Shown here piece by piece: positions 8,236-18,692 of a stretch of DNA of 64,000 nucleotides (within the stretch, counting starts at the first letter, position 1; every line of letters begins with the position of its first letter). Both the position numbers and the translations under genes were made by a program. Under the pieces are notes generated by a model, which was not told where the DNA came from, did no database searches, and saw nothing but the letters and a program-made list of their open reading frames with translations. Location of the stretch: assembly GCF_007990245.1 (NCBI RefSeq), contig NZ_BJWG01000012.1, positions 1 through 64,000 of the forward strand, written 5' to 3'. The DNA comes from Cellulomonas composti (GTDB lineage: Bacteria > Actinomycetota > Actinomycetes > Actinomycetales > Cellulomonadaceae).

Positions 8236-9690
8236 TCAGCCGACGAGCTGCTCGATCGGCGCCCGGACGAAGTACAGGACGAACAGGCCCGCGATGAGCC
8301 ACATGAGGGGGTGCACCTTGCGCGCCTTGCCGACCACGACCTGCAGGATCACGTACATGATCACGCCGCCGCCGATACCCGCGGTGATCGAGTACGTGAA
8401 CGGCATGAGGACCATCGTGAAGAACGCCGGGATGGCGATCGTGTAGTCCTTCCAGTCGATGTCCAGCACCTGCGTCACCATGAGGAAACCGACGACGACG
8501 AGCGCCGGGGCGGCCGCCTGCGACGGGATCACGGCGACGAGCGGCGCGAGGAACGTCGCGAGCAGGAAGGCCACGCCGGTGACGACCGACGCGAGGCCCG
8601 TGCGCGCGCCGTCGCCGACGCCCGCGGCCGACTCGATGTAGGACGTGTTGCTCGAGACGCCGGCGGCACCGCCCGCGGCGGCGGCGATCGAGTCGACGAC
8701 GAGGATCTGCTGCGAGCGCGGCGGGTTGCCCTTCGCGTCGAGCAGGCCCGCCTCGCCACCGACCGCGACCATCGTGCCCATCGTGTCGAAGAAGTCCGCG
8801 AGGAGCAGCGAGAACACGAGCAGCACGACGGAGATCGCGCCGATCTTGCCGAACGCGCCGAACAGCGAGAAGTGGCCGAGCAACGAGAAGTTCGGCGTCG
8901 AGACGATCTTGTCCGGGATCCCGGGCTCCGTCAGGCCCCACGAGTCGATGTCGGCGATCGCGTTCACGACGATCGCGAGGACGGTCGTCACGAGGATCGA
9001 GATGAGGATCGCGCCGCGCACCTTCTTGACGAGCAGGACGACGGTGAGGATCAGACCGAACGCGAACACGGCCACGGGCCAGGTCGCGATCGAACCGTTC
9101 ACGCCGAGCGTGACGGGCACCGCCGGCGGGAAGTCCGGGCTCCACGGCGCGGTCACGAAGCCCGCGTCGAAGAAGCCGATGAACGCGATGAACAGACCGA
9201 TGCCGACGCTGATCGCGGTCTTGAGCCACACCGGGACGGCGTTGAAGACCGCCTGCCGGAACCCGGTGAACACCAGCACCAGGATGATGAGGCCCTCGAG
9301 GACGACGATGCCCATCGCGTCGGCCCACGTCATGTCGGGCAGCACCGCGATGGAGAACGCGACGACCGCGTTGATGCCGAGGCCGGCCGCGAGCGCGAGC
9401 GGGAACCGCGCGACGACCCCCATGAGGATCGTCAGGACGCCGGCGACCAGGGCGGTCGTCGCCGCGATCGTGCTCTTGCTGGCGAGCTCGGCACCGGTCC
9501 CGTCGGTGCCGCCGAGGATGTTGGGGTTGAGGACGATGATGTAGGCCATCGTGAAGAACGTGACGAGGCCGCCGCGGATCTCGGTGCCGACGGTCGAGCC
9601 GCGGGCCGTGATCTCGAAGTAGCGGTCGAGCCCGTTCCTGGGCACGGGAGGATCGGTGCGCTCCGTGGGAGCCGCGTCGGTCGAAGACAT
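8236..9690 (-). CDS. NCS2 purine permease (AzgA/GhxP type)
   Basis: A 484-residue membrane protein with about 12-14 hydrophobic segments. It opens with the AzgA signature GGLVTFFTMAYIIVLNP and carries conserved DFFDTMGTMVAVGGEAGLL and SNTSYIESAAGVGDGARTGL. This subfamily imports adenine, guanine or hypoxanthine with protons. Which base is preferred cannot be told from sequence. It starts at ATG 9688-9690. It is a single-gene unit with its own terminator; no purine riboswitch was recognised in the 165-bp upstream gap. Confidence 0.9.
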   Translation of the reverse strand: MSSTDAAPTERTDPPVPRNGLDRYFEITARGSTVGTEIRGGLVTFFTMAYIIVLNPNILGGTDGTGAELASKSTIAATTALVAGVLTILMGVVARFPLALAAGLGINAVVAFSIAVLPDMTWADAMGIVVLEGLIILVLVFTGFRQAVFNAVPVWLKTAISVGIGLFIAFIGFFDAGFVTAPWSPDFPPAVPVTLGVNGSIATWPVAVFAFGLILTVVLLVKKVRGAILISILVTTVLAIVVNAIADIDSWGLTEPGIPDKIVSTPNFSLLGHFSLFGAFGKIGAISVVLLVFSLLLADFFDTMGTMVAVGGEAGLLDAKGNPPRSQQILVVDSIAAAAGGAAGVSSNTSYIESAAGVGDGARTGLASVVTGVAFLLATFLAPLVAVIPSQAAAPALVVVGFLMVTQVLDIDWKDYTIAIPAFFTMVLMPFTYSITAGIGGGVIMYVILQVVVGKARKVHPLMWLIAGLFVLYFVRAPIEQLVG

Positions 9691-9855
9691 GCGCGCAGTG
9701 TGTCAGAGGCGTGAAGGCACCGGGAGCGTTCTGTGCATTCGGGAGGCCGATTCCGCGGCCGCACACTCCCCCCAGGGGTGAAGATCGGGCTCCGATGGGG
9801 GTCGGACGTCCCACCGACCTGCCCCGATCCGCCGCCTGGACCATACTGACGGACC

Positions 9856-10731
9856 ATGCACGGGATCATCCTCGCGGGCGGCTCCGGGACGCGGTTGCAC
9901 CCCATCACGCTCGGCGTGAGCAAGCAGCTCGTCCCCGTGTGGGACAAGCCGATGATCTACTACCCGCTCTCGACGCTGCTGCTCGCCGGCATCCAGGACG
10001 TCCTGATCATCACCACGCCGCACGACGCGGAGCAGTTCCACCGTCTGCTGGGCGACGGCAGCCAGTTCGGCATCGCGATCTCCTACGCCGTGCAGTCGGA
10101 GCCGAACGGCCTCGCGCAGGCCTTCGTCATCGGCGCCGACTTCGTGCGCGACGAGAAGGTCGCGCTCGTCCTCGGCGACAACATCTTCTACGGCACCGGG
10201 CTGGGCGACCAGCTCGCGCGGTTCGGGGACGTCGAGGGTGCCGCGGTGTTCGCCTACCGGGTCGCGGACCCCACGGCGTACGGCGTGGTCGAGTTCGACG
10301 AGCACGGGCAGGCGCTGTCGATCGAGGAGAAGCCCGTGCGGCCCCGCTCGTCGTACGCGATCCCCGGCCTGTACTTCTACGACAACGACGTCGTCGGGAT
10401 CGCACGCGACCTGGCGCCCTCGGCGCGCGGTGAGTACGAGATCACCGACGTGAACCGCGCCTACCTCGAGGCGGGCCGGCTGCACGTCGAGGTGCTCCCG
10501 CGCGGCACCGCGTGGCTCGACACCGGGACGTTCGAGTCGCTGCTCGCCGCGAGCGACTACGTGCGGGCGATCGAGCAGCGGCAAGGCCTCAAGATCGGTG
10601 CACCCGAGGAGGTCGCGTGGCGTCGCGGGCTCTTGTCCGACGACGAGCTGCGCACGCGTGCCGTCGCGCTGGGCAAGTCCGGCTACGGCACCTACCTGCT
10701 CGGGCTGCTCGAGGACCCGACCGCGCGCTGA
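9856..10731 (+). CDS. rmlA: Glucose-1-phosphate thymidylyltransferase
   Basis: A 291-residue nucleotidyltransferase that makes dTDP-glucose from glucose-1-phosphate and dTTP, the first step of dTDP-L-rhamnose synthesis. The N-terminal loop [17 protein letters not shown] and [12 protein letters not shown] are RmlA hallmarks; GDNIFYG and [11 protein letters not shown] follow. The ATG at 9856 begins the conserved strand directly. The gene converges on rmlD with 40 bp between stops. All four rml genes lie within 3.6 kb but on alternating strands, so they are not one operon. Confidence 0.96.
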   Translation: MHGIILAGGSGTRLHPITLGVSKQLVPVWDKPMIYYPLSTLLLAGIQDVLIITTPHDAEQFHRLLGDGSQFGIAISYAVQSEPNGLAQAFVIGADFVRDEKVALVLGDNIFYGTGLGDQLARFGDVEGAAVFAYRVADPTAYGVVEFDEHGQALSIEEKPVRPRSSYAIPGLYFYDNDVVGIARDLAPSARGEYEITDVNRAYLEAGRLHVEVLPRGTAWLDTGTFESLLAASDYVRAIEQRQGLKIGAPEEVAWRRGLLSDDELRTRAVALGKSGYGTYLLGLLEDPTAR

Positions 10732-10771
10732 ACCGCGTCCGGCGCCCGCTGCCCGGCAGCCCCGCCGACCG

Positions 10772-11620
10772 TCAGCCCGCCAGCACTCCCGCCGCAGCGA
10801 GCGCCCACCGCGAACGCCAGTCGCCGATCGGGTCGAGCCCGGCTGCCCGCAGCGCGGCGTGGCCGAGCACCGAGTACGCGGGCCGGGGCGCAGGGCGCAC
10901 GAAGGCGTCCGACGTCGTGCGGTGCACCACGTCCGGGCTCAGGCCCGCGGCCCCCACCACCTCCCGCGCGAAGTCGTACCAGGTCGTCTCGCCCGACGAG
11001 GTCGCGTGGTAGATCCCGGACGGCACCCGGGCCGCCACGAGCCGCACGACGAGGTCGGCGACGTCCACCGTCCACGTCGGCTGACCGCGTTGGTCCTCGA
11101 CGACGTCGACGGAGCCGCGTTCGGCGGCGACCCGGGCGATCGTGCGCGGGAAGCACGAGCCGTGCGCGCCGTAGAGCCACGCGGTGCGCACCACCAGGTG
11201 GTCGCCGCCCGAGGCGGTCACCGCCCACTCCCCGGCCGCCTTGGTGCGGCCGTACGCCGACGCCGGCGCGATCGGGGCGCGCTCGTCGTACGGGGTGCTC
11301 CCGGTGCCGTCGAACACGTAGTCGGTGGAGAGGTGCACGAGCCGGGCACCCGCCGCCACGGCGGCGCGCGCGAGGTTGGCGGCGCCGACCGCGTTGACGT
11401 CGAAGGCCTCCGCCTCGGCGGCCTCGGCGTCGTCGACCCGGGTGTACGCGGCGCAGTTCACGACGACGTCGGCGCCCGACGCGACCTGGGCGCACCGCCG
11501 CGCGTCACGCACGTCGAGCTCGTCGTGACCGACCGCGACGACCTCGTCGCCCCCGCCGGCGAGCCGCGCGACGAGGTCCTGGCCCAACATCCCGCCCGCA
11601 CCCACGACGACCCAGCGCAT
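10772..11620 (-). CDS. rmlD: dTDP-4-dehydrorhamnose reductase
   Basis: A 282-residue short-chain dehydrogenase that reduces dTDP-4-keto-L-rhamnose to dTDP-L-rhamnose. The cofactor motif is GAGGMLGQDL at the N-terminus, STDYVFDG supplies the conserved Asp/Tyr region and YGRTKAAGE is the YxxxK catalytic motif. The ATG at 11618-11620 is preceded by AAGGAG; upstream in-frame codons lack family similarity. It is transcribed divergently from rmlB across a 161-bp region. Confidence 0.95.
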   Translation of the reverse strand: MRWVVVGAGGMLGQDLVARLAGGGDEVVAVGHDELDVRDARRCAQVASGADVVVNCAAYTRVDDAEAAEAEAFDVNAVGAANLARAAVAAGARLVHLSTDYVFDGTGSTPYDERAPIAPASAYGRTKAAGEWAVTASGGDHLVVRTAWLYGAHGSCFPRTIARVAAERGSVDVVEDQRGQPTWTVDVADLVVRLVAARVPSGIYHATSSGETTWYDFAREVVGAAGLSPDVVHRTTSDAFVRPAPRPAYSVLGHAALRAAGLDPIGDWRSRWALAAAGVLAG

Positions 11621-11772
11621 GCCGCTCCTTTCGGGTTCCCTCGTCCGTCGCCAGCGTAGGGGCCGGCCCCGGCGGGCGAACGGTGAACGCCGCGGTGTCA
11701 CCCGTGCGCCACGCCCCGGCGACGGCGTTTCACCCGGACATACCGCCACGACCGCGACGGGGACCGACCTAG

Positions 11773-12777
<1,005 letters not shown>

Positions 12778-12793
12778 GGCAGCCGGCTCGAGC

Positions 12794-13417
12794 TCACGAG
12801 CGAGCAGAGCGCTCCGCGACGTACGCCGCGACCTCGTCGGCTCGCGGCAGCAGACCCGCCGCGAGCGCGTCGGCGAGCGAGGGCGCGTCCCTGTCCTTGT
12901 CCGAGAGCACCGGGACGAGCGGGCTGCCGTCGCGCCCGGTCGTCGGCCAGTCGATCGCGAGATCCGGGTCGAGCGGGTGCACGCCGTGCTCACCGGTCGG
13001 CGCGTACGGGGCCGAGCACAGATAGACCACGGTCGAGCCGTCGGCGAGCGACAGGAACGCGTGCCCGAGCCCCTCGGAGAGGTACACCGCGCGATGCCCG
13101 ACGTCGTCGAGCAGCACCGAGTCCCAGCGTCCGAACGTCGGCGAGCCGACCCGCAGGTCGACCACCACGTCCAGGACCGCACCGGCGACGCACGTCACGT
13201 ACTTCGCCTGCCCCGGCGGCACGTCCGCGAAGTGCACGCCGCGCAGCACGCCGGCCGCCGAGACCGACACGTTCGCCTGGTGCAGGTCGAACCGGTGCCC
13301 GATCGCCGCCGCGAGGTCGGCGCCGCGGAACCACTCCTGGAACCGTCCCCGCGCGTCACCGAACGTCGGGTTCTCGACGACGAAGGCCCCCGCCACCGCC
13401 AGCGGCTCCACACCCAT
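12794..13417 (-). CDS. rmlC: dTDP-4-dehydrorhamnose 3,5-epimerase
   Basis: A 207-residue cupin-fold epimerase that acts between RmlB and RmlD. GVLRGVHFADVPPGQAKYV carries the catalytic histidine, and SEGLGHAFLSLADGSTVVYL the conserved C-terminal strands. The ATG at 13415-13417 fits the usual RmlC N-terminus (PLAVAGAFVVENPTFGDARG); longer upstream reading is not conserved. It is divergent from the tyrosine phosphatase gene, with 106 bp between. Confidence 0.93.
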   Translation of the reverse strand: MGVEPLAVAGAFVVENPTFGDARGRFQEWFRGADLAAAIGHRFDLHQANVSVSAAGVLRGVHFADVPPGQAKYVTCVAGAVLDVVVDLRVGSPTFGRWDSVLLDDVGHRAVYLSEGLGHAFLSLADGSTVVYLCSAPYAPTGEHGVHPLDPDLAIDWPTTGRDGSPLVPVLSDKDRDAPSLADALAAGLLPRADEVAAYVAERSARS

Positions 13418-13523
13418 CCGGCCTGCCCCTCTCGTCCCGGTTCGCGGAGCACCAGTGTGGCGGTCCGGACGCCCCGCGCGGGCCGGGGGCGCGGGTGACT
13501 TCGCGTCGGCCACAATGGGCGCC

Positions 13524-14180
13524 ATGCCCGCTCCTGACGGTCCCGTGCGCGTGCTCGCGGTGTGCACCGGCAACATCTGCCGCTCACCCGCGACCGAACG
13601 CCTGCTCGCCGCCGCGCTCGGCGTCGCCCACCGCGGAGCCGCCCCGCTCGGCGGGGTCGAGGTCGGCTCGGCCGGCACGCGCGCGCTCGTCGGGTACGCC
13701 ATGACCGACGAGATGGCGGCGCTGGTCGCCGCCGACGGGGCGTCCCCCGCCGGGTTCACGGCCCGTCGGCTGACCGCCGACCTGGTCGCCCAGGCCGATC
13801 TCGTGCTCGCGCTGACCCGCGCGCACCGCAGCGAGGTCGTCGCGCTGCAGCCCGCCGCCGTGCGGCGCACGTTCACGCTGCGCGAGCTCGCACGTCTCGT
13901 CGCAGGCGCCCGACCCGACGAGGTGCGCGCGACCGGCCCCGACGTCGCGACGCGGCTCGTCGCCCTGCCCGAGCTGCTCGCGCCGAGACGGCGCGCGGCG
14001 CACCGGCCCGACGACGACGACGTCGTCGACCCCTACGGTCGCGGCGCCGCGACATACCTCGAGAGCCACGTCGCGATCTGTGCGGCCGTGCGCGCGCTCG
14101 CCGACGCCGTGCGCGACCCCGAGCCTGCGCCAGTGCCCGGTCCGGTGCCCGCTCCCGTCCCCGCCGCGCCCGCGTCGTAG
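13524..14180 (+). CDS. Low-molecular-weight protein-tyrosine phosphatase
   Basis: A 218-residue phosphatase. The P-loop VCTGNICRSPATERLL (CX5R followed by Ser) lies near residues 12-27, and the general-acid region DVVDPYGRG lies in the C-terminal half. Bacterial LMW-PTPs next to polysaccharide genes usually dephosphorylate tyrosine kinases or enzymes of capsule synthesis; the rml cluster alongside suggests this, but no BY-kinase is visible. The C-terminus ends in a Pro/Ala/Val repeat not typical of the family. ATG 13524 is chosen over the ATG nine bases upstream only because it sits nearer the conserved strand; the two are hard to separate. Confidence 0.85.
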   Translation: MPAPDGPVRVLAVCTGNICRSPATERLLAAALGVAHRGAAPLGGVEVGSAGTRALVGYAMTDEMAALVAADGASPAGFTARRLTADLVAQADLVLALTRAHRSEVVALQPAAVRRTFTLRELARLVAGARPDEVRATGPDVATRLVALPELLAPRRRAAHRPDDDDVVDPYGRGAATYLESHVAICAAVRALADAVRDPEPAPVPGPVPAPVPAAPAS

Positions 14181-14189
14181 GCTCCTCGC

Positions 14190-14396
14190 GTGCCGTCCCC
14201 CACCCACGCCCCGCCGCCGCCGGTCGCGGTCGATCTCGCGCGCGTGGTGCAGGTCGGCCTCGCACTCTGGGCGATCGGGCTCGTCGTGACCGTGGGGCTC
14301 GCGCTGACCGACGTCACCGACTGGGTGCCCGCCGCGACGTGCGGCGCCGGCATCGCGATCGGGTTCGCCGCGCTCGCCTGGACCCGCCGGCACTAG
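14190..14396 (+). CDS. DUF2530-like small membrane protein
   Basis: A 68-residue protein with a proline-rich start and two transmembrane helices (about 22-39 and 47-63), ending in TRRH. It matches the actinobacterial DUF2530 pattern as I recall it; function is unknown. The GTG at 14190 is nine bases past the phosphatase stop, so the two genes are probably cotranscribed. Confidence 0.7.
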   Translation: MPSPTHAPPPPVAVDLARVVQVGLALWAIGLVVTVGLALTDVTDWVPAATCGAGIAIGFAALAWTRRH

Positions 14397-14419
14397 CCCG
14401 CGGCACCAGCACCGCGGCA

Positions 14420-17400
14420 CTAGGCCTCCGGTTCGGGCTCCGCCCAGGCCACGTCCAGCACGACGTCCCCCGCACGCGACTCGTCCGCGAGGACCGCCTC
14501 GATCGCGTGCCGCAACGACCAGCGGCCCGTCGTCTGGGCGATCGCCGCGGCCAGCCCCGCGAGCGTGGTCGCATGCAGTCGCGCATCCGGGCCGGCGCCG
14601 TCGACCCACCACTCGACCGGGACGTGGTCGACCCGCAGCTCCTCGTGCTCGCACCACACCTGAGGCACGTCCGGCAGCAACGCGCGCACCGCGGCCGCGA
14701 CCTCGAGCGTGCTGCCGTCGTCGCGCGTGACGCGCCCGGCGGCGAGCTCGGCGACGCTCGGCAGGTCGAGCGCGCGGGCAAGCCGATGGGCCTCGTCGTC
14801 GTCCGGCGCCGGCACCAGCGCCGCGACGTCCGTGCGCTGCCACCACATCGGGCTCGGCGCGACGGCGGCGTCGTGCGCCGCGACGACCGCGACCTGACCG
14901 GCGGCGACGAACGCCGGGACCCGGTCCGGCGGCTCGTCGGGCGCGGCGAACCGCCACAGCGTCGCCGCCACCCGTACCTCCACCGCGGCGCCGAGCGGCC
15001 ACCCGTCGAGCAGGTTCGTCCAGTCGGCCCGAGCCACGTCGCGCGGTCCGCGCACGCCACCCAGAGCGCGCAGCACGTCGACGTCCAGCCCCGCGACGGC
15101 CTCCGGCGCGGGCGGCAGCAGCCCCGCGAGCGCGCGGCCCGTACCGGGCACGACGAACGGCCCGTCCAGCCCCAGCGGCGCCCGGTTGCGCAGCCACCAC
15201 GCGGTGTACGACGACGCGAGCACGCCCCGGTCGCTGCGCACCGGCTCGAGCAGCGCGCGGCGCAGGCCCAGTTCGGCGCACAGGCGCTCGAGCGTCTCCG
15301 GCCACGCGTCCGGCGCGACCGCGTCGAGGTCCGCGACCGCCACCACGTCACCCACGTACGTGCCCGCCCCGCAGCGCCGCGTCAGCTCGTCGAGGAACTC
15401 GTCCCAGCCGTCGAGCGCCTGCACCAGCAGCGCCCCGGGCTCGTCGGCCGCCGGCTCGGCCTGGTCCGTGAGCACGTCCGGGACCGTGAAGCTCACCAGG
15501 TCCTCCCGCACACCGGCCGCGACGAGCGTCGCCGCGCCCCACCGGTCGACCTCGCTGCGCGCGACCGCACCGAGCACGCGCTCGTCGAGCAGCCGGTGCG
15601 CGGGCGTGCCCGGCAGCACCAGCCCGTCCGCGGGCACCCGCTCACCCGTCGCGGACCGCAGCGGGACCAGGGCGAGCCACTCGCGCACGTCGTCGGGCAG
15701 CGCGTCGGACGTGCCCGCGAGCGCACGCCAGCGTCCCGGGTCGCGCGGGGGCAGCGCGGCCGCGACCAGCGTGAGGACCGCGGTCGTCAGGTCCGACGAG
15801 CCCGCGACGTCCGCCCCGTCGTCGTCCACGCGCCCGTCGTCGGTGCGCTCGTCGTCGGTGCGCTCGTCGTCCGCGCGCTCGTCGTCGGTGCGCTCGTCGT
15901 CCGCGTGCTCGTCGTCCGCGTGCTCGTCGTCCCAGGCGAGGACCGCGGCGCGGACGGGCGGGAGGCGCAGCAGGCCGGTCGCGTCCGGGGTCTGCGCGCC
16001 GAGCCGTTCCAGCAGCGGGTGCGCCGCCGCGGGGTCCACGACGCGCACACCCCAGGAGGCGAGCGCCGGCAGCACGCCGGCAACCCGTTCGGCGAGGTCC
16101 GCGTCGAGCACGCACGTCCCGCGCGCACCGCGCACGACCCGGCCGTCGGCGAGCGGGACCGGCAGCGCGGCCAACGCCTCGGCGCGGTCACGCTCGCCCG
16201 CGCCGAGCGCGTCCAGCGCGTCGTACAGCTCGGCCCAGTCGTCGGCCGGGCCGGTGCTCGGGAGGTCCTCGACGAGGTCGGTGAGCGTACGCAGCTCGAC
16301 GCCCAGCGTGCGCGCGTGCGCGAGCCGGTCGGGCGCGACCGCCACCAGGCTCGCGATCCGGCGCCCGAGCACCGCGAGCGCAGCGGTGCTCGTCGTGACG
16401 ACCGCGACCGCCCGCGCCGGAGCCACGAGCCCCTCGGTGCGCTCGTGCGCGGGCCGGTCGTCGTGCTCCGCCTCGCGCGCCGGGCCGTCGGTCGCGGCCG
16501 TGCCGGCCGGGACGAGCAGCGGGGTGCGGGCCAGACGTTCGACGAGCGCGCGGCGCAGCGCACCGTCGAGCGGGCCGGCGGCGAGCGACGTCGGGACGAG
16601 TCCGAGGACGTCGCCGCCGTCGGCTGCGACCGTCCGCGCGAGGGTCGCGTACGCGTCCGCGGCGTGCTCGACCAGCGCGTCGGTGAGCGGGCCGGTGCTG
16701 ACGTGCCGCCGCGTCGGGTCGAGCGGGAACGTCGCGATCAGCACCGCGGGCAGGTCGAGCGGCTCGTCGGTGGGCGTGGGGGCATGCACCACGCGCGCGC
16801 CGGCCGCCGGGACCCGCGCCTCGGCCGTCCGGGGCAACGCCCACGTGACGCGCCATCCGGTCGCCGCGCGCTCCTCGACCGGCCGGTCCGCGAGCAGCGC
16901 GGGCGCGACCTCACCCTCGGCCGAGACCACGAGCCACCGCTGGTGCGGATCCGTCAGCCGACGCAGCGGCGGACCCTCGCCCGTCTCGTCCTCGATCATG
17001 ACCTCGACGAGCCCGGGCAGCGCAAGCAGCAGCGCGTCGTCGACGCCGCGCAGGAGCGTGCGGACCTCGTCGGCCGCGACCTCGTCGCGCAGCTGCAGCA
17101 CGACCGCGGTGTCGAAGCCCTCGGGCGGGCGACCCGACGCCGCGAACGGCAGCCGCAGCGCCGGCAGCGACCCGTCACGGCGCCGCACCTCCTCGGCGAG
17201 CGCGGGGCCCGCCGCGCTCGCGGCCGCGAGCTCGTCCGTCGTGTCCGCGAGCGAGAAGCGCACCGCGCCGGTGGTCGAGAGCACCGCGATCTCGTCGGCC
17301 ACGGCGCGCACCGCGGCGAACCCGACGCCGAACCGGCCCACCACGGCCGGGCCGTGCCCCTCGCGCTTGGCCGATGCGCGCATCGCCGCGAGCGCAGCCA

Positions 17401-17677
17401 CGCCCGGCGCGTCCAGCGGTGCGCCGGTGTTGGCCGCGACGAGGACCGGGCCGCCGTCGAGCTCCGTGAGCCGCAGCAGGAGCCTGCCGGGCACGCCCGC
17501 CCGCACCGCCGCGTCGGCGGCGTTCTGCGCGAGCTCGACGAGCACGCGGTCGCGGTAGTAGCCGCGTGCGTGGTCCTCCTCGACGTTCGCGTCCTCGCGC
17601 AGTCGCGCCGGGGACTCGCGCCAGGCCCGCAGGACTGCCGACCGCAGCGCGGCCGTGTCGAACGGGTCGACCGTCAC
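14420..17677 (-). CDS. Hsp90/sacsin-like GHKL ATPase-domain protein
   Basis: A 1085-residue protein whose N-terminal 200 residues form a GHKL ATPase like the sacsin N-terminal region: N-box LVELAQNAADAAVR (about 48-61) and glycine box VGRFGVGFAAVRAVADE. The rest is long and poorly characterised. A seven-unit acidic pentapeptide repeat (DDERT/DDEHA type) lies near residues 580-615 and is probably a flexible linker. GTG at 17675-17677 overlaps the DUF3027 stop (GTGA), and the order cold-shock protein, DUF3027, sacsin-like suggests one operon. No Hsp90 middle domain is evident. Chaperone function is inferred from the ATPase fold only. Confidence 0.85.
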   Translation of the reverse strand: MTVDPFDTAALRSAVLRAWRESPARLREDANVEEDHARGYYRDRVLVELAQNAADAAVRAGVPGRLLLRLTELDGGPVLVAANTGAPLDAPGVAALAAMRASAKREGHGPAVVGRFGVGFAAVRAVADEIAVLSTTGAVRFSLADTTDELAAASAAGPALAEEVRRRDGSLPALRLPFAASGRPPEGFDTAVVLQLRDEVAADEVRTLLRGVDDALLLALPGLVEVMIEDETGEGPPLRRLTDPHQRWLVVSAEGEVAPALLADRPVEERAATGWRVTWALPRTAEARVPAAGARVVHAPTPTDEPLDLPAVLIATFPLDPTRRHVSTGPLTDALVEHAADAYATLARTVAADGGDVLGLVPTSLAAGPLDGALRRALVERLARTPLLVPAGTAATDGPAREAEHDDRPAHERTEGLVAPARAVAVVTTSTAALAVLGRRIASLVAVAPDRLAHARTLGVELRTLTDLVEDLPSTGPADDWAELYDALDALGAGERDRAEALAALPVPLADGRVVRGARGTCVLDADLAERVAGVLPALASWGVRVVDPAAAHPLLERLGAQTPDATGLLRLPPVRAAVLAWDDEHADDEHADDERTDDERADDERTDDERTDDGRVDDDGADVAGSSDLTTAVLTLVAAALPPRDPGRWRALAGTSDALPDDVREWLALVPLRSATGERVPADGLVLPGTPAHRLLDERVLGAVARSEVDRWGAATLVAAGVREDLVSFTVPDVLTDQAEPAADEPGALLVQALDGWDEFLDELTRRCGAGTYVGDVVAVADLDAVAPDAWPETLERLCAELGLRRALLEPVRSDRGVLASSYTAWWLRNRAPLGLDGPFVVPGTGRALAGLLPPAPEAVAGLDVDVLRALGGVRGPRDVARADWTNLLDGWPLGAAVEVRVAATLWRFAAPDEPPDRVPAFVAAGQVAVVAAHDAAVAPSPMWWQRTDVAALVPAPDDDEAHRLARALDLPSVAELAAGRVTRDDGSTLEVAAAVRALLPDVPQVWCEHEELRVDHVPVEWWVDGAGPDARLHATTLAGLAAAIAQTTGRWSLRHAIEAVLADESRAGDVVLDVAWAEPEPEA
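15830..15934. repeat. In-frame 15-bp tandem repeat inside the sacsin-like gene
   Basis: Seven units of a 15-bp repeat (consensus GCGCTCGTCGTCGGT on the plus strand) encode the acidic pentapeptide DDE(R/H)(T/A). Every unit is in frame, so copy-number change would alter linker length without breaking the gene. Confidence 0.85.
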
Positions 17678-18690
17678 TGCCCCGCGTCGGCCTGCTCGAC
17701 CGGCACAGCCTCGTCGTCCGCCGCGTCGATCGCCACTGCGTCGTCGGACGCAGGCTCGTCGTGCACGGCCTCGTCGGACGCAGCCTCGTCGTGCTCGGTC
17801 TCGTCGGACGCAGCCTCGTCGTGCACGGCCTCGTCGGACGCAGCCTCGTCGTGCTCGGTCTCGTCGGACGCGGCCTCGTCGGACGCGGCCTCGTCCGTCA
17901 CCGGCTCGTCGAACGCAGGCTCGTCGGCCGTGGGCGCGGCGGAGCGGTCGACCGACTCGACGCGCAGCTCGTCGATCAGAGGGTCCGCGTCAGGCCACTC
18001 GGAGGGCGGCGTCTCGGCGTCGGTCTCCGAGTGCGCACCGCACCCGTGGTCGTAGGAGACCACGCGACCGTCGTCGGGCGACCACTCGTTGACGCACACG
18101 CCGAACAGCGTGCCGAGCGCACCCTGCAACGGGACGAGGAACCCGCACGTCTGGCACGCGGCCGCGGATGCGAGCGCGCCGGCGCTCGTCGGGCCCTGCG
18201 AACCGCGGTACCAACGCTCGGCCGCCTCGGCGATCCCGTCGGTGGACAGCACGCGCGCACGCGCCAGGGCGAGCTCGTCGATCGCCACGGAGTCGAGCTC
18301 GTCGTCGCCCGTGGGCGTCCAGCCCGGCTCGAGGCGCGGGTCGTCGGAGCGGAACGGGAGCACGTCACCCGGGCCGATGTCGCCGGGCCGCAGGCGCTCC
18401 GCCCACGGCACCCATGCGCGGCCGAGGATCGCGTCGTCGCCCGGCAGGAGCTCGGCCTCGCAGACCGTCGCCGTGCGGCCGCGCGGCACGCGCGCCACCG
18501 TGACGGTCCACTCCCAGCCGCGGTAGCCGCGCGCCAGGCACGCGAACCGGTGCGAGACGAGCCGCTCACCCTCGACGACGACGCCCAGGTGCTCGCCGAC
18601 GTCGGACGGGTCCTGCGCCAGCTCGACCGCGACCTCGCGCGCGAGGTCGACGGCGGAGCCCAGGACGGCGTCCTTCGTCGCGACGGCCAC
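17674..18690 (-). CDS. DUF3027-family protein with acidic repeat tail
   Basis: A 338-residue protein. The DUF3027 region (about 1-240) has HRFACLARGYRGWEWTVTVAR and a possible metal site: CQTCGF near 177 with later Cys and His (VCVNEW, DHGCGAH). From about 255 the sequence is a glutamate/aspartate/alanine-rich tail of repeated DEAASDETEH and DEAASDEAVH blocks. The gene starts two bases after the cold-shock gene stop and overlaps the sacsin-like gene. Function is unknown; the family is nearly confined to Actinobacteria and is typically found beside a cold-shock-domain gene, as here. Confidence 0.88.
   Translation of the reverse strand: MAVATKDAVLGSAVDLAREVAVELAQDPSDVGEHLGVVVEGERLVSHRFACLARGYRGWEWTVTVARVPRGRTATVCEAELLPGDDAILGRAWVPWAERLRPGDIGPGDVLPFRSDDPRLEPGWTPTGDDELDSVAIDELALARARVLSTDGIAEAAERWYRGSQGPTSAGALASAAACQTCGFLVPLQGALGTLFGVCVNEWSPDDGRVVSYDHGCGAHSETDAETPPSEWPDADPLIDELRVESVDRSAAPTADEPAFDEPVTDEAASDEAASDETEHDEAASDEAVHDEAASDETEHDEAASDEAVHDEPASDDAVAIDAADDEAVPVEQADAGQ
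17761..17880. repeat. Two 60-bp tandem repeats in the DUF3027 gene
   Basis: Bases 17761-17820 and 17821-17880 are almost identical (one difference seen). Each consists of two related 30-bp halves and encodes the acidic tail in frame. Partial further copies flank both sides. Confidence 0.9.
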
Positions 18691-18692
18691 GA

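Noticed and set aside
12794..13876. A 360-residue N-terminally extended RmlC
   Set aside because: The extra residues run antisense to the tyrosine phosphatase gene and lack similarity; ATG 13415-13417 gives the normal RmlC length.
13562..18055. A 1497-residue Arg/Ala-rich open frame on the plus strand
   Set aside because: It runs antisense to the sacsin-like and DUF3027 genes, has no domain, and its composition is that of a GC-rich shadow frame.
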